Source: Ilumatobacter sp.
GTDB lineage: Bacteria > Actinomycetota > Acidimicrobiia > Acidimicrobiales > Ilumatobacteraceae
Direction of reading: 5' to 3'
Assembly: GCA_018666235.1 (NCBI GenBank)
Contig: JABJAB010000019.1
Coordinates: 1-64,000, forward strand
DNA: 64,000 nucleotides
This document shows positions 44,000-53,591 of this stretch, one piece after another (within the stretch, counting starts at the first letter, position 1; each line of letters starts with the position of its first letter). A model generated the notes under the pieces. That model worked only from the letters and a program-made list of their open reading frames with translations, ran no database searches and had not been told where the DNA came from. A program made the position numbers and the translations under genes.

Positions 44000-45502
44000 T
44001 CACTCTGCTTCGGTTGCCTCTTCAGCAGCAGCTTCGGCAGGTGCCTCTTCAGCGGCGGGTGCCTCTTCGACTGCAGCTTCCGCCGGTGCCGCTTCAGGAG
44101 CAGCTTCGGCAGGTGCTTCTTCAGCGGCTGCTTCGGCAGGTGCTCCGTCGGCTGGCGCTTCGGTGCCTTCGCCTTCGCCGCCTTCGCCGTAGTACTCGGT
44201 CCATGCAGCTTCAGCCTCGGCCGATGCTTCACCCTGGACGTAGTTGCCCTCGGTGTCGACCTCGAAGTGCTCGCGGTACTCAGCAGCGAGCTCGCCACCT
44301 TCGGCGGCCTGCTTGATCGACAAGCTGATGCGACGACGTGCGAGGTCGAGATCGATGATCTTGACCCAGAGCTCTTCGCCTGGCGTGACGACCTGCTCGG
44401 GGCTGTCGACGTGGTGCGCCGACATCTCCGAGATGTGCACGAGGCCTTCGATGCCGTCGCCGACCTGAACGAACGCACCGAACTGCACAAGCTTGGTGAC
44501 CCGACCGTAGACGAGCTGACCGACCTGGTGGCCTTCGGCGAATTCTTGCCACGGATCCTGCTGCGTTGCCTTCAGCGAGAGGCTGATGCGCTCGCGGCTG
44601 AAGTCGACGTCGAGCACCTGGACCTTGACCGGGTCGCCAACGGTGACGACGGAACCGGGGTGGTCGACATGCTTCCAGGAGAGCTCGGACACGTGAATGA
44701 GTCCGTCCATGCCGCCGAGGTCGACGAATGCACCGAACGACACGACCGAGGACACAGTGCCCTCGCGGACCTCGCCGACCTTGAGGTTCGTGAGGAACTG
44801 GTCGCGGGTCTCCTTCTGGTTCTCTTCGAGGTAGGCCCGACGAGAGAGGACGACGTTGTTGCGGTTCTTGTCGAGCTCGATGATCTTTGCGTGGACCTGC
44901 GTGCCGATATACGGCGCGAGGTCACGAACCCGACGGAGCTCGACGAGCGATGCGGGCAGGAAGCCACGCAGGCCGATGTCGACGATGAGCCCGCCCTTGA
45001 CAACTTCGATGACCGGACCGGAGACGACTTCGTCGGCTTCCTTCTTGGCCTCGATGTCGCCCCAGGCACGCTCGTACTGAGCACGCTTCTTCGAAAGGAG
45101 GAGGCGACCCTCTTTGTCTTCCATCGTGAGCACGAGGGCTTCGACGATCTCGCCCATCGACACCACTTCGCCGGGATCGACGTCGTTGCGGATGCTGAGC
45201 TCACGGCTCGGAATGACACCCTCGCTCTTGTACCCGATGTCGAGCAGGACTTCGTCCTTGTCGATCTTGACGACGGTGCCGTTGACCATCATGCCGTCTT
45301 TGATCTCGACCATGGTGCCGTCGATCGCGTCGGCGAATGACATGCCGAGGTCGTCGGAGGTGATTTCGCGAGGTGTGTAATTGCCCTCGTCGTCGAAGGT
45401 TCCGAAGCCGGTATCGGCTGTGGCGGCCGGTGTGGCTTCAGGATTCTCTTCGATTGCCGGTTCGTCGGCAGGGGTGACGGGGGTGGTAGCTGTGTCGGAC
45501 AA
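44000..45502 (-). CDS. rpsA: 30S ribosomal protein S1
   Basis: 500 residues with four S1 RNA-binding domains: MVNGTVVKIDKDEVLLDIGY, VVSGPVIEVVKGGLIVDIG, VREGTVSSVVSFGAFVDLGG and LVYGRVTKLVQFGAFVQVGDG, the usual actinobacterial number. The last 55 residues are a low-complexity Ala/Glu/Pro tail with repeated APAEAA-like units. S1 helps the 30S subunit bind structured mRNAs. The likely start is TTG at 45502 (LSDTATTPVTP); no ATG gives a sensible N-terminus. The 159-base region upstream shows no clear riboregulator. Confidence 0.94.
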   Translation of the reverse strand: MSDTATTPVTPADEPAIEENPEATPAATADTGFGTFDDEGNYTPREITSDDLGMSFADAIDGTMVEIKDGMMVNGTVVKIDKDEVLLDIGYKSEGVIPSRELSIRNDVDPGEVVSMGEIVEALVLTMEDKEGRLLLSKKRAQYERAWGDIEAKKEADEVVSGPVIEVVKGGLIVDIGLRGFLPASLVELRRVRDLAPYIGTQVHAKIIELDKNRNNVVLSRRAYLEENQKETRDQFLTNLKVGEVREGTVSSVVSFGAFVDLGGMDGLIHVSELSWKHVDHPGSVVTVGDPVKVQVLDVDFSRERISLSLKATQQDPWQEFAEGHQVGQLVYGRVTKLVQFGAFVQVGDGIEGLVHISEMSAHHVDSPEQVVTPGEELWVKIIDLDLARRRISLSIKQAAEGGELAAEYREHFEVDTEGNYVQGEASAEAEAAWTEYYGEGGEGEGTEAPADGAPAEAAAEEAPAEAAPEAAPAEAAVEEAPAAEEAPAEAAAEEATEAE

Positions 45503-45661
45503 GGATTGCTCGTTTCGGATACGGATCTTGAGGTGAATGGATGAGTTGCAATAACGCGGGCAGGACCCCGAAATCGCAACTGTCAACGATACCAGCCCAG
45601 ATTCCGTTCGCTCCCCGAACAGCCACCCATCTCCATGGGTCGCCAGACGACGTCGCGCTGC

Positions 45662-46402
45662 TCAGGGAGCCGTCGGATGCCTGGGGGCCGATGGGGGCGC
45701 GACCCGAGCGATGACCAGGAACTCCGGGGACTCAACCGTTGCAGGGCCGCTGCTGTAGGAACCAGGTTCGACGCTGCTGATCGAATCGATCGCGAAGCCA
45801 TGAGCGGTGAGCAGCATGCGGAGCTCGCGGGGTGTGTAACAGCCGGTCCAGAGGTCGACGATTTTCCGTTCGCCCGACTCGGATCGGATCTCGGTGCGCT
45901 CGTGGCTGACGCCAGTTGCGGCATCGAAGTCAGCGTCTTCGTGGTACTTCACAGCGAAGTAGGCGTTGAACGCGCTCAGTGCCAGACGTCCATCCGGGCG
46001 GAGTGCCGCCGCCATCCCAGCGACCACAGCGGCATCCTCACCGTCGGCGGTCATCATCCCGAACGCTCCCTGGCACAGGCAGATCACTGCGTCGAACTCT
46101 TCGTGAAATCTCAGCATGCGGGCATCCCCCCGCTCGAACGTCGCGCCGTCCGGTGCGTTCGACTGCGCGATCTCGACGAACCGCTGGCTGATGTCGATGC
46201 CGTGTACGCCGATCCCACGCCGTGCCAGTTCATGGGCATGCCGTCCGGTGCCGCACCCTACGTCGAGCACGTGATCGCCCGACTGAAGCCCGAGCACTTC
46301 GATGACGTGATCGACCTCTTGCACCGTCCCCTTCGTGTGCGCGTACCGGTCGTACGCCGCCCCCATGTGCTCAGCCAGCGGCTCGAACCAGTGCCCGGTC
46401 AC
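45662..46402 (-). CDS. Class I SAM-dependent methyltransferase
   Basis: 246 residues. Motif I HVLDVGCGTGRHAHELARRG, motif II GIDISQRFVEIAQ, and FDAVICLCQGAFGMM with LRPDGRLALSAFN. A small-molecule or unknown acceptor methyltransferase inserted between polA and rpsA on the same strand, 49 bases after polA. GTG start. No further family identity is visible. Confidence 0.83.
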   Translation of the reverse strand: MTGHWFEPLAEHMGAAYDRYAHTKGTVQEVDHVIEVLGLQSGDHVLDVGCGTGRHAHELARRGIGVHGIDISQRFVEIAQSNAPDGATFERGDARMLRFHEEFDAVICLCQGAFGMMTADGEDAAVVAGMAAALRPDGRLALSAFNAYFAVKYHEDADFDAATGVSHERTEIRSESGERKIVDLWTGCYTPRELRMLLTAHGFAIDSISSVEPGSYSSGPATVESPEFLVIARVAPPSAPRHPTAP

Positions 46403-46451
46403 CTCGATATCCGGACGCGTGAGTGACGGCTCGCCCCGACCCCGACGTCAC

Positions 46452-49163
46452 TCAGCCTTTCGCTGCGGCCCACGTGTCGCCCCAACTGACGTTGACTTCG
46501 AGTGGGACGTCGAGTTCGGCGGCATCGCGCATGATGTCGATGAGCAACGGGCCAACGGTGTCCTTTTCTTCGGGAGGGACCTCGACGAGAACTTCATCAT
46601 GCACCTGCAGGATCAGCAGGCTGTTGTGCCCCTTCGACACCAACTCCTCGTCGATCCGCACGATGGCGACTTTGAAGATGTCGGCGGCGAGACCCTGGAT
46701 GCCGGCGTTCATCGCCTGACGCTCCCCCGCCTGGCGCACGCGGAAGTTCGAGTTCATCAATTCAGGGATCGGACGACGACGACCGAACAAGGTCTCGGTG
46801 TACCCGCGCTCGCGTGCTTCGACGACCGTGCTGTCCATGTACGCCTTCACGTTCGGGAAGGCCACGAAATAGGCGTCGAGAATCGGCGCTGCCTCATCGA
46901 CTGGAATGTTGAGGCGTTGTGCGAGGCCGTACGCCTCCATGCCGTAGGCGAGGCCGTACGACACCATCTTCGCCTTCGACCGCTGATCCACCGTCACCTC
47001 GGCTGGGTCGACGTCGAAGACTCGCGATGCCGTGGCGTTGTGGATGTCCTGGCCCGTCGTGAACGCCTCGATCAAACCCGGGTCAGCAGCAAGGTGGGCG
47101 ATGCAGCGCAGCTCGATCTGGTTGTAGTCCGCGACGAGGAGCTCGGTGCCGGGCGATGGCACGAAGACCTTGCGGAACTGGCGCCCTTCCTCACTCCGGA
47201 CCGGAATGTTGTGCAGATTCGGCTGGTCAGACGAGAGGCGGCCGGTACGTGCGACGGTCTGGTTGAACGTGGCGTGGATGCGGCCGTCGTCGGCCACCTC
47301 GTGCAGCAATCCCTCGCCGTAGGTGCCTCGCAGCTTGTCCACCTCGCGATGACGCATCAGCGGACCGAGGAACTCTGGCCACTCCGGCATCAACTTCTCA
47401 AGTGTTGACGCATCCGTCGATGGACCTGTCTTGTTCTTCTTGATCGGTGTCAGGCCCTTCTCGTCGTAGAGCAGTTCGCGCAGCTGCTTCGGCGAGTTGA
47501 GGTTGAGATCATCCTTGCCGGACACCTTGCGCAGCTCGACGACCAGCGACTCGACCTCTGCTTTCAGCTTGTCGTTCAACGCACGGAGTTCGTCGATGTC
47601 GACGCCGACACCGACATGCTCCATCTTCGCGAGCACGAGCACCAGCGGGTTCTCGATCGTGTCGTACAGCTCGGCCATGCCCTGCGCTTCGAGGCTGTCG
47701 TGGATCGGTCCCGCGAGGTGGTGGATGGCGAGCGCGTCTCGCCCCGCAACCTCAGCATCGCTCATCGACGTCCCATCGAGGTCGAGTTGGCCGGAGTTCG
47801 CGGCATCGGACGGGCGAGCGAACCGGGTGTACTTCTCGATGAGGTCAGGCAGGGCGTAGCGAGCCTCAGCCGGGTCGATCAAATATGCAGCGATTGCGGT
47901 GTCGAGCGTCAGACCCCGCATTTCGATGTCCAGCCCAAGCAACGAACGCATCAGCTCCTTGACATTGTGGCCGCGCACGCTCTGATGGGCGCCAAGCGCT
48001 TCACCGAGCGTTTCGTCGCCGAGCAGATCGGCCGGAATCCACGCGACCTCGGATGCTGACCCATCGGAGACGACCGCGACACCGGACAGGAATGAGCGTC
48101 CCGGTTCGCCGGTCCATGCAGCGTGGATATCAAGATGTTCCGCTGCAGCAACGAGACTCGCGGCATCGGCAGGAGACTCCAGCACGGTGATTTCCGCGAC
48201 GATTTCCTGTCGCTCCTCTCCCGGCCCGAGATCGACGTCGCCACCGAGCGATGCCAGCGCGTCGGTGATGCGACCGCCGAGTGCCCGGAACTCCAAGAAC
48301 TCGAACAGCCGCTTCATCTCGTCGGGGTTGGGTGATACACCAAGGCCAGTCGGCGTTGTCCGATCGTCGAAGTCGACATCGACCTGCTCGCCAGCGATTT
48401 CAGCTCGGAGCGGTGCATCGAAATGCAACAACATCAGGTCGAGGTTCTTGCGAGCTCGCTCTTCGTTCTCGATCAGATTCGACTTGAGTTTGGGCGTCTG
48501 CTCATCAACGTTGGCGAAGATGCCGTCGAGCCCGCCGTACTTGTTGATCAGTTTGGCTGCGGTCTTCTCCCCCACTCCGGGTACCCCGGGCAGGTTGTCG
48601 GAGTTGTCACCGCGTAACGCTGCGTACTGAACGTACATGTCGGGGGTGACGCCGGTCCGTTCCTCGATGCCCGCCTCGTCGTACAACGCGTAGTCGCTGA
48701 CGCCCCGCTTGTTGTACATCACCTTGACGTGCGGGTCGCTGACGAGTTGGTAGCTGTCGCGGTCGCCGGTGACGATGATCACGTTCTCGCCACGATCGAC
48801 CAGTGCCTTCGTCGCTGTGGCGATCAGGTCGTCGGCTTCCCAGCCCACCTCGTCGACGGTGGTGATGCCGAGTGCATCGAGCACTTCTCGGACCAGACCC
48901 ATCTGTTGACGCAGGATGTCAGGTGCGGCCTCACGTTGCGCTTTGTATGCAGGCTCAGCCTTGTGCCGGAACGTCGGTTCAGGGCGGTCGAAGGCGACGA
49001 GAATCCCGTCAGGCTGCTGTTCCTTCAGGACGTACGCCAACATCGAGGTGAAACCGAAAACGGCGTTGGTGACCTGCCCGCTCGCCGTGGCCATGTCGGT
49101 GGGGAGCGCAAAGAACGCTCGGTACGTGAGTGAGTTCCCGTCGACGAGGAGTGTGGTTCCCAT
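46452..49163 (-). CDS. polA: DNA polymerase I, proofreading-deficient type
   Basis: 903 residues. The N-terminal 5' nuclease is intact (LLVDGNSLTYRAFFALP, EADDLIATATKAL, TGDRDSYQL, GDNSDNLPGVPGVGEKTAAKL). The middle 3'-5' exonuclease fold has lost its catalytic acids: where DTET is expected there is HLDIHAAWTG, as in Taq and mycobacterial enzymes. The polymerase domain has DYNQIELR, RSKAKMVSYGLAYGM and VHDEVLVE (motifs A, B, C). The ATG at 49163 follows CGGAGAATCGCC. Confidence 0.97.
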   Translation of the reverse strand: MGTTLLVDGNSLTYRAFFALPTDMATASGQVTNAVFGFTSMLAYVLKEQQPDGILVAFDRPEPTFRHKAEPAYKAQREAAPDILRQQMGLVREVLDALGITTVDEVGWEADDLIATATKALVDRGENVIIVTGDRDSYQLVSDPHVKVMYNKRGVSDYALYDEAGIEERTGVTPDMYVQYAALRGDNSDNLPGVPGVGEKTAAKLINKYGGLDGIFANVDEQTPKLKSNLIENEERARKNLDLMLLHFDAPLRAEIAGEQVDVDFDDRTTPTGLGVSPNPDEMKRLFEFLEFRALGGRITDALASLGGDVDLGPGEERQEIVAEITVLESPADAASLVAAAEHLDIHAAWTGEPGRSFLSGVAVVSDGSASEVAWIPADLLGDETLGEALGAHQSVRGHNVKELMRSLLGLDIEMRGLTLDTAIAAYLIDPAEARYALPDLIEKYTRFARPSDAANSGQLDLDGTSMSDAEVAGRDALAIHHLAGPIHDSLEAQGMAELYDTIENPLVLVLAKMEHVGVGVDIDELRALNDKLKAEVESLVVELRKVSGKDDLNLNSPKQLRELLYDEKGLTPIKKNKTGPSTDASTLEKLMPEWPEFLGPLMRHREVDKLRGTYGEGLLHEVADDGRIHATFNQTVARTGRLSSDQPNLHNIPVRSEEGRQFRKVFVPSPGTELLVADYNQIELRCIAHLAADPGLIEAFTTGQDIHNATASRVFDVDPAEVTVDQRSKAKMVSYGLAYGMEAYGLAQRLNIPVDEAAPILDAYFVAFPNVKAYMDSTVVEARERGYTETLFGRRRPIPELMNSNFRVRQAGERQAMNAGIQGLAADIFKVAIVRIDEELVSKGHNSLLILQVHDEVLVEVPPEEKDTVGPLLIDIMRDAAELDVPLEVNVSWGDTWAAAKG

Positions 49164-49215
49164 GGCGATTCTCCGTGTCGTTTCGTTGGCGTCGGATGCG
49201 GCGCTCGATGCGCCG

Positions 49216-49800
49216 TCAGTCGTCACTCGGACGGAGTGATCCGTCGAGAATGCGATCAGCGACATCGCGCATTCTGATTCGCTCGCTCATCGCGGTCTTC
49301 TGGATGAACTGGAACGCGTCGTTCTCGGTCATGCCGACCTCGTCGATCAGCACACCCTTGGCCCGCTCGATGAACTTGCGCGACTCGAGCTGTTCTCCGA
49401 GTGCATCAATCTCACCCGTGAGCGAGCGCAACTCGCGAAACCGCCCCATCGCCACTTCGATAGCCGGAACGAGGTCACTGCGTTGAAACGGCTTGACCAG
49501 GAACGCCAAAGCTCCGGCGTCGCGCGCTTGCTCAACGACTTCCTTCTGGCTGAATGCCGTCAACATCAACACGCCACAAATTTTCTCGCCATTGATGACC
49601 GCTGCAGCTTCAAGGCCGGTCATGCCCGGCATCTTGATATCGAGAATCGCCAGGTCAGGTTGCAGGTCACGAACCATGTCAATTGCTTGGTCGCCGCGAC
49701 CGGTCTCGCCCACGACGTCGTACCCCTCTTCTTCGAGGGTTTCTCGGAGATCCATTCTGATGATGGCCTCGTCTTCGGCGATCACGACGCGCAACGGCAT
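49216..49800 (-). CDS. pdtaR: ANTAR-domain response regulator (PdtaR type)
   Basis: 194 residues: receiver domain with RVVIAEDEAIIRMDL, phosphoacceptor Asp54 in LAILDIKMPG, and Lys in FLVKPFQ, then a coiled linker and an ANTAR RNA-binding domain (ESRKFIERAKGVLIDEVGMTENDAFQFIQKTAMSERIRMRDVA). Such proteins bind tandem hairpins in mRNA leaders and prevent termination. Its place next to polA matches mycobacterial Rv1626. CATACT (49807-49812) is 6 bases before the ATG, a leaderless start. No cognate kinase is nearby. Confidence 0.93.
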   Translation of the reverse strand: MPLRVVIAEDEAIIRMDLRETLEEEGYDVVGETGRGDQAIDMVRDLQPDLAILDIKMPGMTGLEAAAVINGEKICGVLMLTAFSQKEVVEQARDAGALAFLVKPFQRSDLVPAIEVAMGRFRELRSLTGEIDALGEQLESRKFIERAKGVLIDEVGMTENDAFQFIQKTAMSERIRMRDVADRILDGSLRPSDD

Positions 49801-49837
49801 GAGATCAGTATGGACTACGCCGCGGCCAGAACCGAAC

Positions 49838-50122
49838 TCAACCAATCATCTGGTCGAGGAGCTGGTCCTGGCGCTGTTCGAGGTCGACGATCTCCTCGAC
49901 GACCTTTAGACGGTGCTTCGTCATGTTCGCAAAGTTGCCCTGCGCAGATCGGGCCTCGAACGACGATGACGCTGTCTCGGCGACCATAGCGCGGATCGCT
50001 TGGTCGTCAGCGTCCTCGCCGAGGTAGAGCAACTGTTCATCGATCAGCGCGAGCTCACTGCGCAACGTCTTGAGTCTTGATCCCACCTTGGAGAGTCGAC
50101 GCTCGATCAGCCAGCTACCCAT
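49838..50122 (-). CDS. Small coiled-coil protein of unknown function
   Basis: 94 residues, almost entirely helical: ERRLSKVGSRLKTLRSELALIDEQLLYLGEDADDQAIRAMV and NMTKHRLKVVEEIVDLEQRQDQLLDQMIG look like a two-stranded coiled coil. No catalytic or binding motif is seen. It is 38 bases upstream of the ANTAR regulator on the same strand. Start at ATG 50122 (MGSWLIERR) rather than the ORF end at 50191. Confidence 0.7.
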   Translation of the reverse strand: MGSWLIERRLSKVGSRLKTLRSELALIDEQLLYLGEDADDQAIRAMVAETASSSFEARSAQGNFANMTKHRLKVVEEIVDLEQRQDQLLDQMIG

Positions 50123-50191
50123 GCGAGGCCTGATCGTATGCCGCCGGTCGACCTCCCGCAGGGACACCGTCGCTGGCTCCGAACCGAGCAA

Positions 50192-51034
50192 TCAGTCGTC
50201 ACCGCGTCGCGGAAAACCGATCGCGGCCGCCATCGCCACGCTGGTCGGCCGGCACGCCGCACGCAGCTGAGCGCATGCATCCTCGCCGATTGCCGCGTAG
50301 GGCAGCACCGCTAGTTCGTCGGTGCGCTCCTCAATCCATTGACGACCGTCGCGACCCGCATCGGTGAAAGCGCCTTCAGCGTCAAGCCAGCCACGCGACC
50401 GAAGCGAGTCGTGCGCTGCTGCCCAATCGTCGTCGGTCCGCTGTCGCGAGCTCTTCAGCACATCGCCTGAGATCTCGCCTGCCGCAGCATGTGTGACCAG
50501 CGCTTCGCACCCGCTGAGTCCCTGTGCGGTGAGTGCGGCAATGTGGCCGTCACCCCGGAACTCGCGCAACAAGGTTTGCGCGTGCCAGAGCACGAGATGC
50601 GGTTCCTCCGGCCAGCCGAGCTGTGCGTGCCCCGCGAAGAGCGCCCGCCCCTCGGGACGTTCGCAAGCGGCTAACGCCGCAGTGCGTGCGATCGCCGCGG
50701 CAGGTTCGAGCGAGTCGATCATGTCGCCGGCCAAGCGGCGCATCATGCGATCGGCTGCGATCAATCGTGCTGCTGACAGCTGTTCCGGTGCGGCGGTCTC
50801 CCACGCTCCATCCATGCTTCGCTCGACGAATCCAGGATCGAAGTTGTAGAAGGTTGCCTTGACCACCTCGGCTCCGACGGCGCCCGACGCAGCGGCTCGC
50901 GACGCGAAATATCCCGAACCCCAGTCGTCGAAACCCAGCCGGGCGTATTCCTCGGCCGCTTCCGGAACGAAGTAAATCGCGCCATGAATCGGTTCCAGCG
51001 TACGCCACGTCCTGCGGCCAATCTGTGGGTCCAT
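50192..51034 (-). CDS. SCO6745-family helical protein
   Basis: 280 residues. It begins RRTWRTLEPIHGAIYFVPEAAEEYARLGF and continues GYFASRAAASGAVGAEVVKATFYNFDPGFVERSM, the typical start of the actinobacterial SCO6745 family, whose function is not established. The second half has LVLWHAQTLLREFRGDGHIAALTAQGLSGCEALVTHAA, with a C-terminal winged-helix-like part. Start ATG 51034 removes 80 unlikely residues from the longer ORF. Confidence 0.8.
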   Translation of the reverse strand: MDPQIGRRTWRTLEPIHGAIYFVPEAAEEYARLGFDDWGSGYFASRAAASGAVGAEVVKATFYNFDPGFVERSMDGAWETAAPEQLSAARLIAADRMMRRLAGDMIDSLEPAAAIARTAALAACERPEGRALFAGHAQLGWPEEPHLVLWHAQTLLREFRGDGHIAALTAQGLSGCEALVTHAAAGEISGDVLKSSRQRTDDDWAAAHDSLRSRGWLDAEGAFTDAGRDGRQWIEERTDELAVLPYAAIGEDACAQLRAACRPTSVAMAAAIGFPRRGDD

Positions 51035-51113
51035 CGCCCACTCTCGCGAATCATCCGCAGGATCACGCGCTCGAAGTCGTTGAGCCGTGCAGACAAGTTG
51101 GGCGATGAACGGT

Positions 51114-51455
51114 TCAGTCCTTGCGGGTGTTCTCCTCGATTCGGAACAAGATGAGGTACACCTCCGAAAGCACACGGGCGAACAACACGTACACAAAGAA
51201 CACCAACGGAGCAACCACGAGTCCCGCGACGACTGACCCGCCGCCCTGGCTTGCGAATGCCGCGAAGACGGCAAGCGACATGAGCGCGGCGATCACGATC
51301 CCAACAATGAAGATCAGCTTGATGATGCTCGGCGTGATGAACTCACTGAAGCTCAGGTCGAACAGGCGACCAAGAAATCCCTTTGACGATGACTGCGGCG
51401 AAGACGCCGGGGGTGGTGTTGGGGCTGTGGGCGGAAGTGGTGGTGGCTGGTTCAT
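51114..51455 (-). CDS. DUF4282 membrane protein
   Basis: 113 residues: a proline-rich cytosolic N-terminus (PPPLPPTAPTPPPASS), then GFLGRLFDLSFSEFITPSII, two membrane helices and the conserved end LFARVLSEVYLILFRIEENTRK. This is the DUF4282 pattern. Function unknown, likely an inner membrane structural protein. Confidence 0.85.
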   Translation of the reverse strand: MNQPPPLPPTAPTPPPASSPQSSSKGFLGRLFDLSFSEFITPSIIKLIFIVGIVIAALMSLAVFAAFASQGGGSVVAGLVVAPLVFFVYVLFARVLSEVYLILFRIEENTRKD

Positions 51456-51567
51456 CCCCCAACCTTGTCACCTTGCGGGATGAGGGCCGTGGATCTGAAG
51501 GCGAGCCGGACGTTGCGTCTCGTCGCCCGACGACAGGTTGGTGGGCTGCCCGCTCTAAGTTTGGCTG

Positions 51568-52002
51568 ATGCCCCTCGACGCGCTTCCCGCCGAATACATC
51601 GGTACCCTCTCCGCTCGCACGAATGACGTGGATCGGCCAATTGTCGCTGGCGGCCCGTTCGGCACGAAGGTCGTGGCGACAGTCTCCGGCGCCACGTTTG
51701 TCGGACCAAGGATCAACGCCGCCGCTCCCGCTGGCGTCGCCGCCGGCGATTGGCTCACCGTTCTTCCTGGCGGCGACTTCGCGCTCGATGTTCGCGCGTC
51801 CTTCCGCACAGACGACGGTGCAGACGTCTATGTCACCTACACCGGGTTCGGCACCCGCAATCCGGACGGCACGGCAAGCATCCGCACCGCCCCGCGTTTC
51901 GAGACCGGCGATGAGCGCTACGCCTGGCTCAACAATCTGTTCTGCGTTGCTGTCGGTTCGACGACGCCCGAGGGCGTCGAGTACGAGATCTACGCGGTCT
52001 GA
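51568..52002 (+). CDS. DUF3237 protein
   Basis: 144 residues, beta-rich. DFALDVRASFRTDDGADVYVTYTGFGT and RYAWLNNLFCVAVGSTTPEGVEYEIYAV match the DUF3237 family, small beta-barrel proteins of unknown role. TAAGTT at 51556-51561 lies 6 bases before the ATG (leaderless). It stands alone between a divergent membrane protein gene and a convergent acyl-CoA synthetase gene. Confidence 0.82.
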   Translation: MPLDALPAEYIGTLSARTNDVDRPIVAGGPFGTKVVATVSGATFVGPRINAAAPAGVAAGDWLTVLPGGDFALDVRASFRTDDGADVYVTYTGFGTRNPDGTASIRTAPRFETGDERYAWLNNLFCVAVGSTTPEGVEYEIYAV

Positions 52003-52029
52003 TCTGTCGCTGTTGTGAGACCGAATCCG

Positions 52030-53472
52030 TCAGCTGCTGATCTTGAGTGCAGACGCAGCGAGCTGACGTAACTTCGCCTTCTGCACCTTCGTTCCATTCG
52101 GACCGGGAGTCGTGGGGAATTCGTCGACGACAAGTACCCGAACCGGCACCTTGTATCGGGCGAGTTGATCCCGACAGCGTTCGATGGCAGCGGCTTCGTC
52201 GAAGTGTTCGGCACTGGTCGAGGCAGGGTCGTTATTCAGCACGACGAACGCGACGGGGCGTGCCCCACTCGGCATATCGACGGCAACCACTTGTGCAGCG
52301 ACGACCTGGCTGTCATCCACGAGAACCGCCTCGATTTCCGTCGGGCTCACGAGAAACCCACCCAAGCGGAGCACGTCAGCCATGCGCGCGATGAATTCAA
52401 AGCCCCGGTCGCCGTTCGGCTCGGCGAGGTCGCCGGTTCGGAACCACCCGCTGTCTTGATGCTCGACCGTGAGGTCAACATCGACCCGCTCGCCGCCTTC
52501 GGCCAGATAGCCAGCGAACAGGCTCGGCCCGCGGAGTTGCAGTTCTCCGCCCACAATGCGGTACGAGGCGTCTGGCGATGCCATCGATCCGCCCGCTCGT
52601 GTGCGATCGGTGGCATCGCCGTTCGGGTCGCGCAACGTGAACAGGGCTTGTACTTCGCTCATGCCGTACAGGCCAGTGAGCGTCGCGCCGACCGCCGCAG
52701 CTCGTTCGACGATGCCGTCGAGACTGGTGTTAAAGCGGGCGTACCCACCGAGGCGGATCGACGACAGGTCAGCGCCATGTTCGAGGAGACGGTGGAACAT
52801 GTCGTCGCTGCCGTTCACGCAGGTGACGGGTTCGGACTGAATCAACCCAGCGGTTCGGCCGAGTTCGAAATCAGTCACGATCACACGACTTCCTGCGGCC
52901 ACTGCGGCCGTCAACGAACCGAGGCCGAACGTGCCGCACAACGGCATGACCGCCATCACCGTGTCGTCGGACCGATAACCCAACAGCGCTGCAGCATCAA
53001 CCGCATGATCGGCAATTGAGTGCTGCCGATGGACCACCATCTTCGGGCGGCTTGTCGTGCCCGACGTCGTGAAGACGACAAACGGATCCTCGCGCCGACG
53101 TCTCCGTTGCATCGGCGCCGACCTGACCCAGAGGGAGTCGACGAAACCGTCCAGACCGAAGCCGTCGATCGTCTGAGCGCCAGAACGCTGCACGAGGTCA
53201 GTGACCTCGTCGTCGCTGTAACGAGTGTTGACCGACACGCCGAGGAAGCCACCCGCCGCACAGGCAAGCAGCAGCCGGATGTAGTCCGCGCTATTCGGCA
53301 ATCGGAGCGCAACCCTGCTCCCAGGAGCCATACCTTGTTCGCCTAGCCACGTTGCCAGCCGGAGACCGTCGGCAGCAAGGTCCGGCGCCGAGACGCTGGT
53401 GCCGTCGTCGAAGTCCAGTCGAGAAGCTGAGCCTTCGAAGAGGGCGAGGACATCGCGTTCAGGGTCTGTCAC
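52030..53472 (-). CDS. AMP-binding acyl-CoA synthetase / ligase
   Basis: 480 residues of the ANL superfamily. P-loop-like FVVFTTSGTTSRPKMVVH, LYGMSEVQ (adenine and acyl site), GWFRTGDLAEPNGDRGFEFIARMADVLRLGGFLVSPTEIEAVL (hinge and core 8) and a C-terminal lysine in PNGTKVQKAKL. It activates a carboxylic acid with ATP and loads it on CoA. Fatty acid or aromatic acid substrate cannot be separated by sight. GTG start at 53472. Confidence 0.9.
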   Translation of the reverse strand: MTDPERDVLALFEGSASRLDFDDGTSVSAPDLAADGLRLATWLGEQGMAPGSRVALRLPNSADYIRLLLACAAGGFLGVSVNTRYSDDEVTDLVQRSGAQTIDGFGLDGFVDSLWVRSAPMQRRRRREDPFVVFTTSGTTSRPKMVVHRQHSIADHAVDAAALLGYRSDDTVMAVMPLCGTFGLGSLTAAVAAGSRVIVTDFELGRTAGLIQSEPVTCVNGSDDMFHRLLEHGADLSSIRLGGYARFNTSLDGIVERAAAVGATLTGLYGMSEVQALFTLRDPNGDATDRTRAGGSMASPDASYRIVGGELQLRGPSLFAGYLAEGGERVDVDLTVEHQDSGWFRTGDLAEPNGDRGFEFIARMADVLRLGGFLVSPTEIEAVLVDDSQVVAAQVVAVDMPSGARPVAFVVLNNDPASTSAEHFDEAAAIERCRDQLARYKVPVRVLVVDEFPTTPGPNGTKVQKAKLRQLAASALKISS

Positions 53473-53545
53473 ATCGACCAGTGTCGCGCTGGTAAGAGGT
53501 GAGAGAGGAGGCGGGCAAAACGACGACGCCGATCTCTCGGTTCAC

Positions 53546-53591
53546 TGGTGCCCCAGGCCGGACTCGAACCGACACTTGACGGTGTTTGAGA
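53546..53591 (-). repeat. Displaced tRNA 3' half (att-like direct repeat, copy 1)
   Basis: 46 bases from the anticodon loop to CCA match the tRNA at 55235-55280 with three differences. Two of them change T-stem pairs but leave the arm able to fold (compensated C-G pair and a G-U), so this looks like the real 3' half of a different or older tRNA. There is no 5' half. It is the expected product of integration into a tRNA gene. Confidence 0.8.

Noticed and set aside
44267..45340. Long plus-strand frames antisense to rpsA, also antisense to uvrA (31201-32583), uvrB (35840-36826), uvrC (26536-27813) and oppA (16490-17290)
   Set aside because: They mirror strongly conserved genes on the other strand; GC-rich third positions make such shadow frames common here, and none shows family features.
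53546..53591. Second functional tRNA gene
   Set aside because: Only the 3' half is present; the bases that should form the 5' half do not pair with it.
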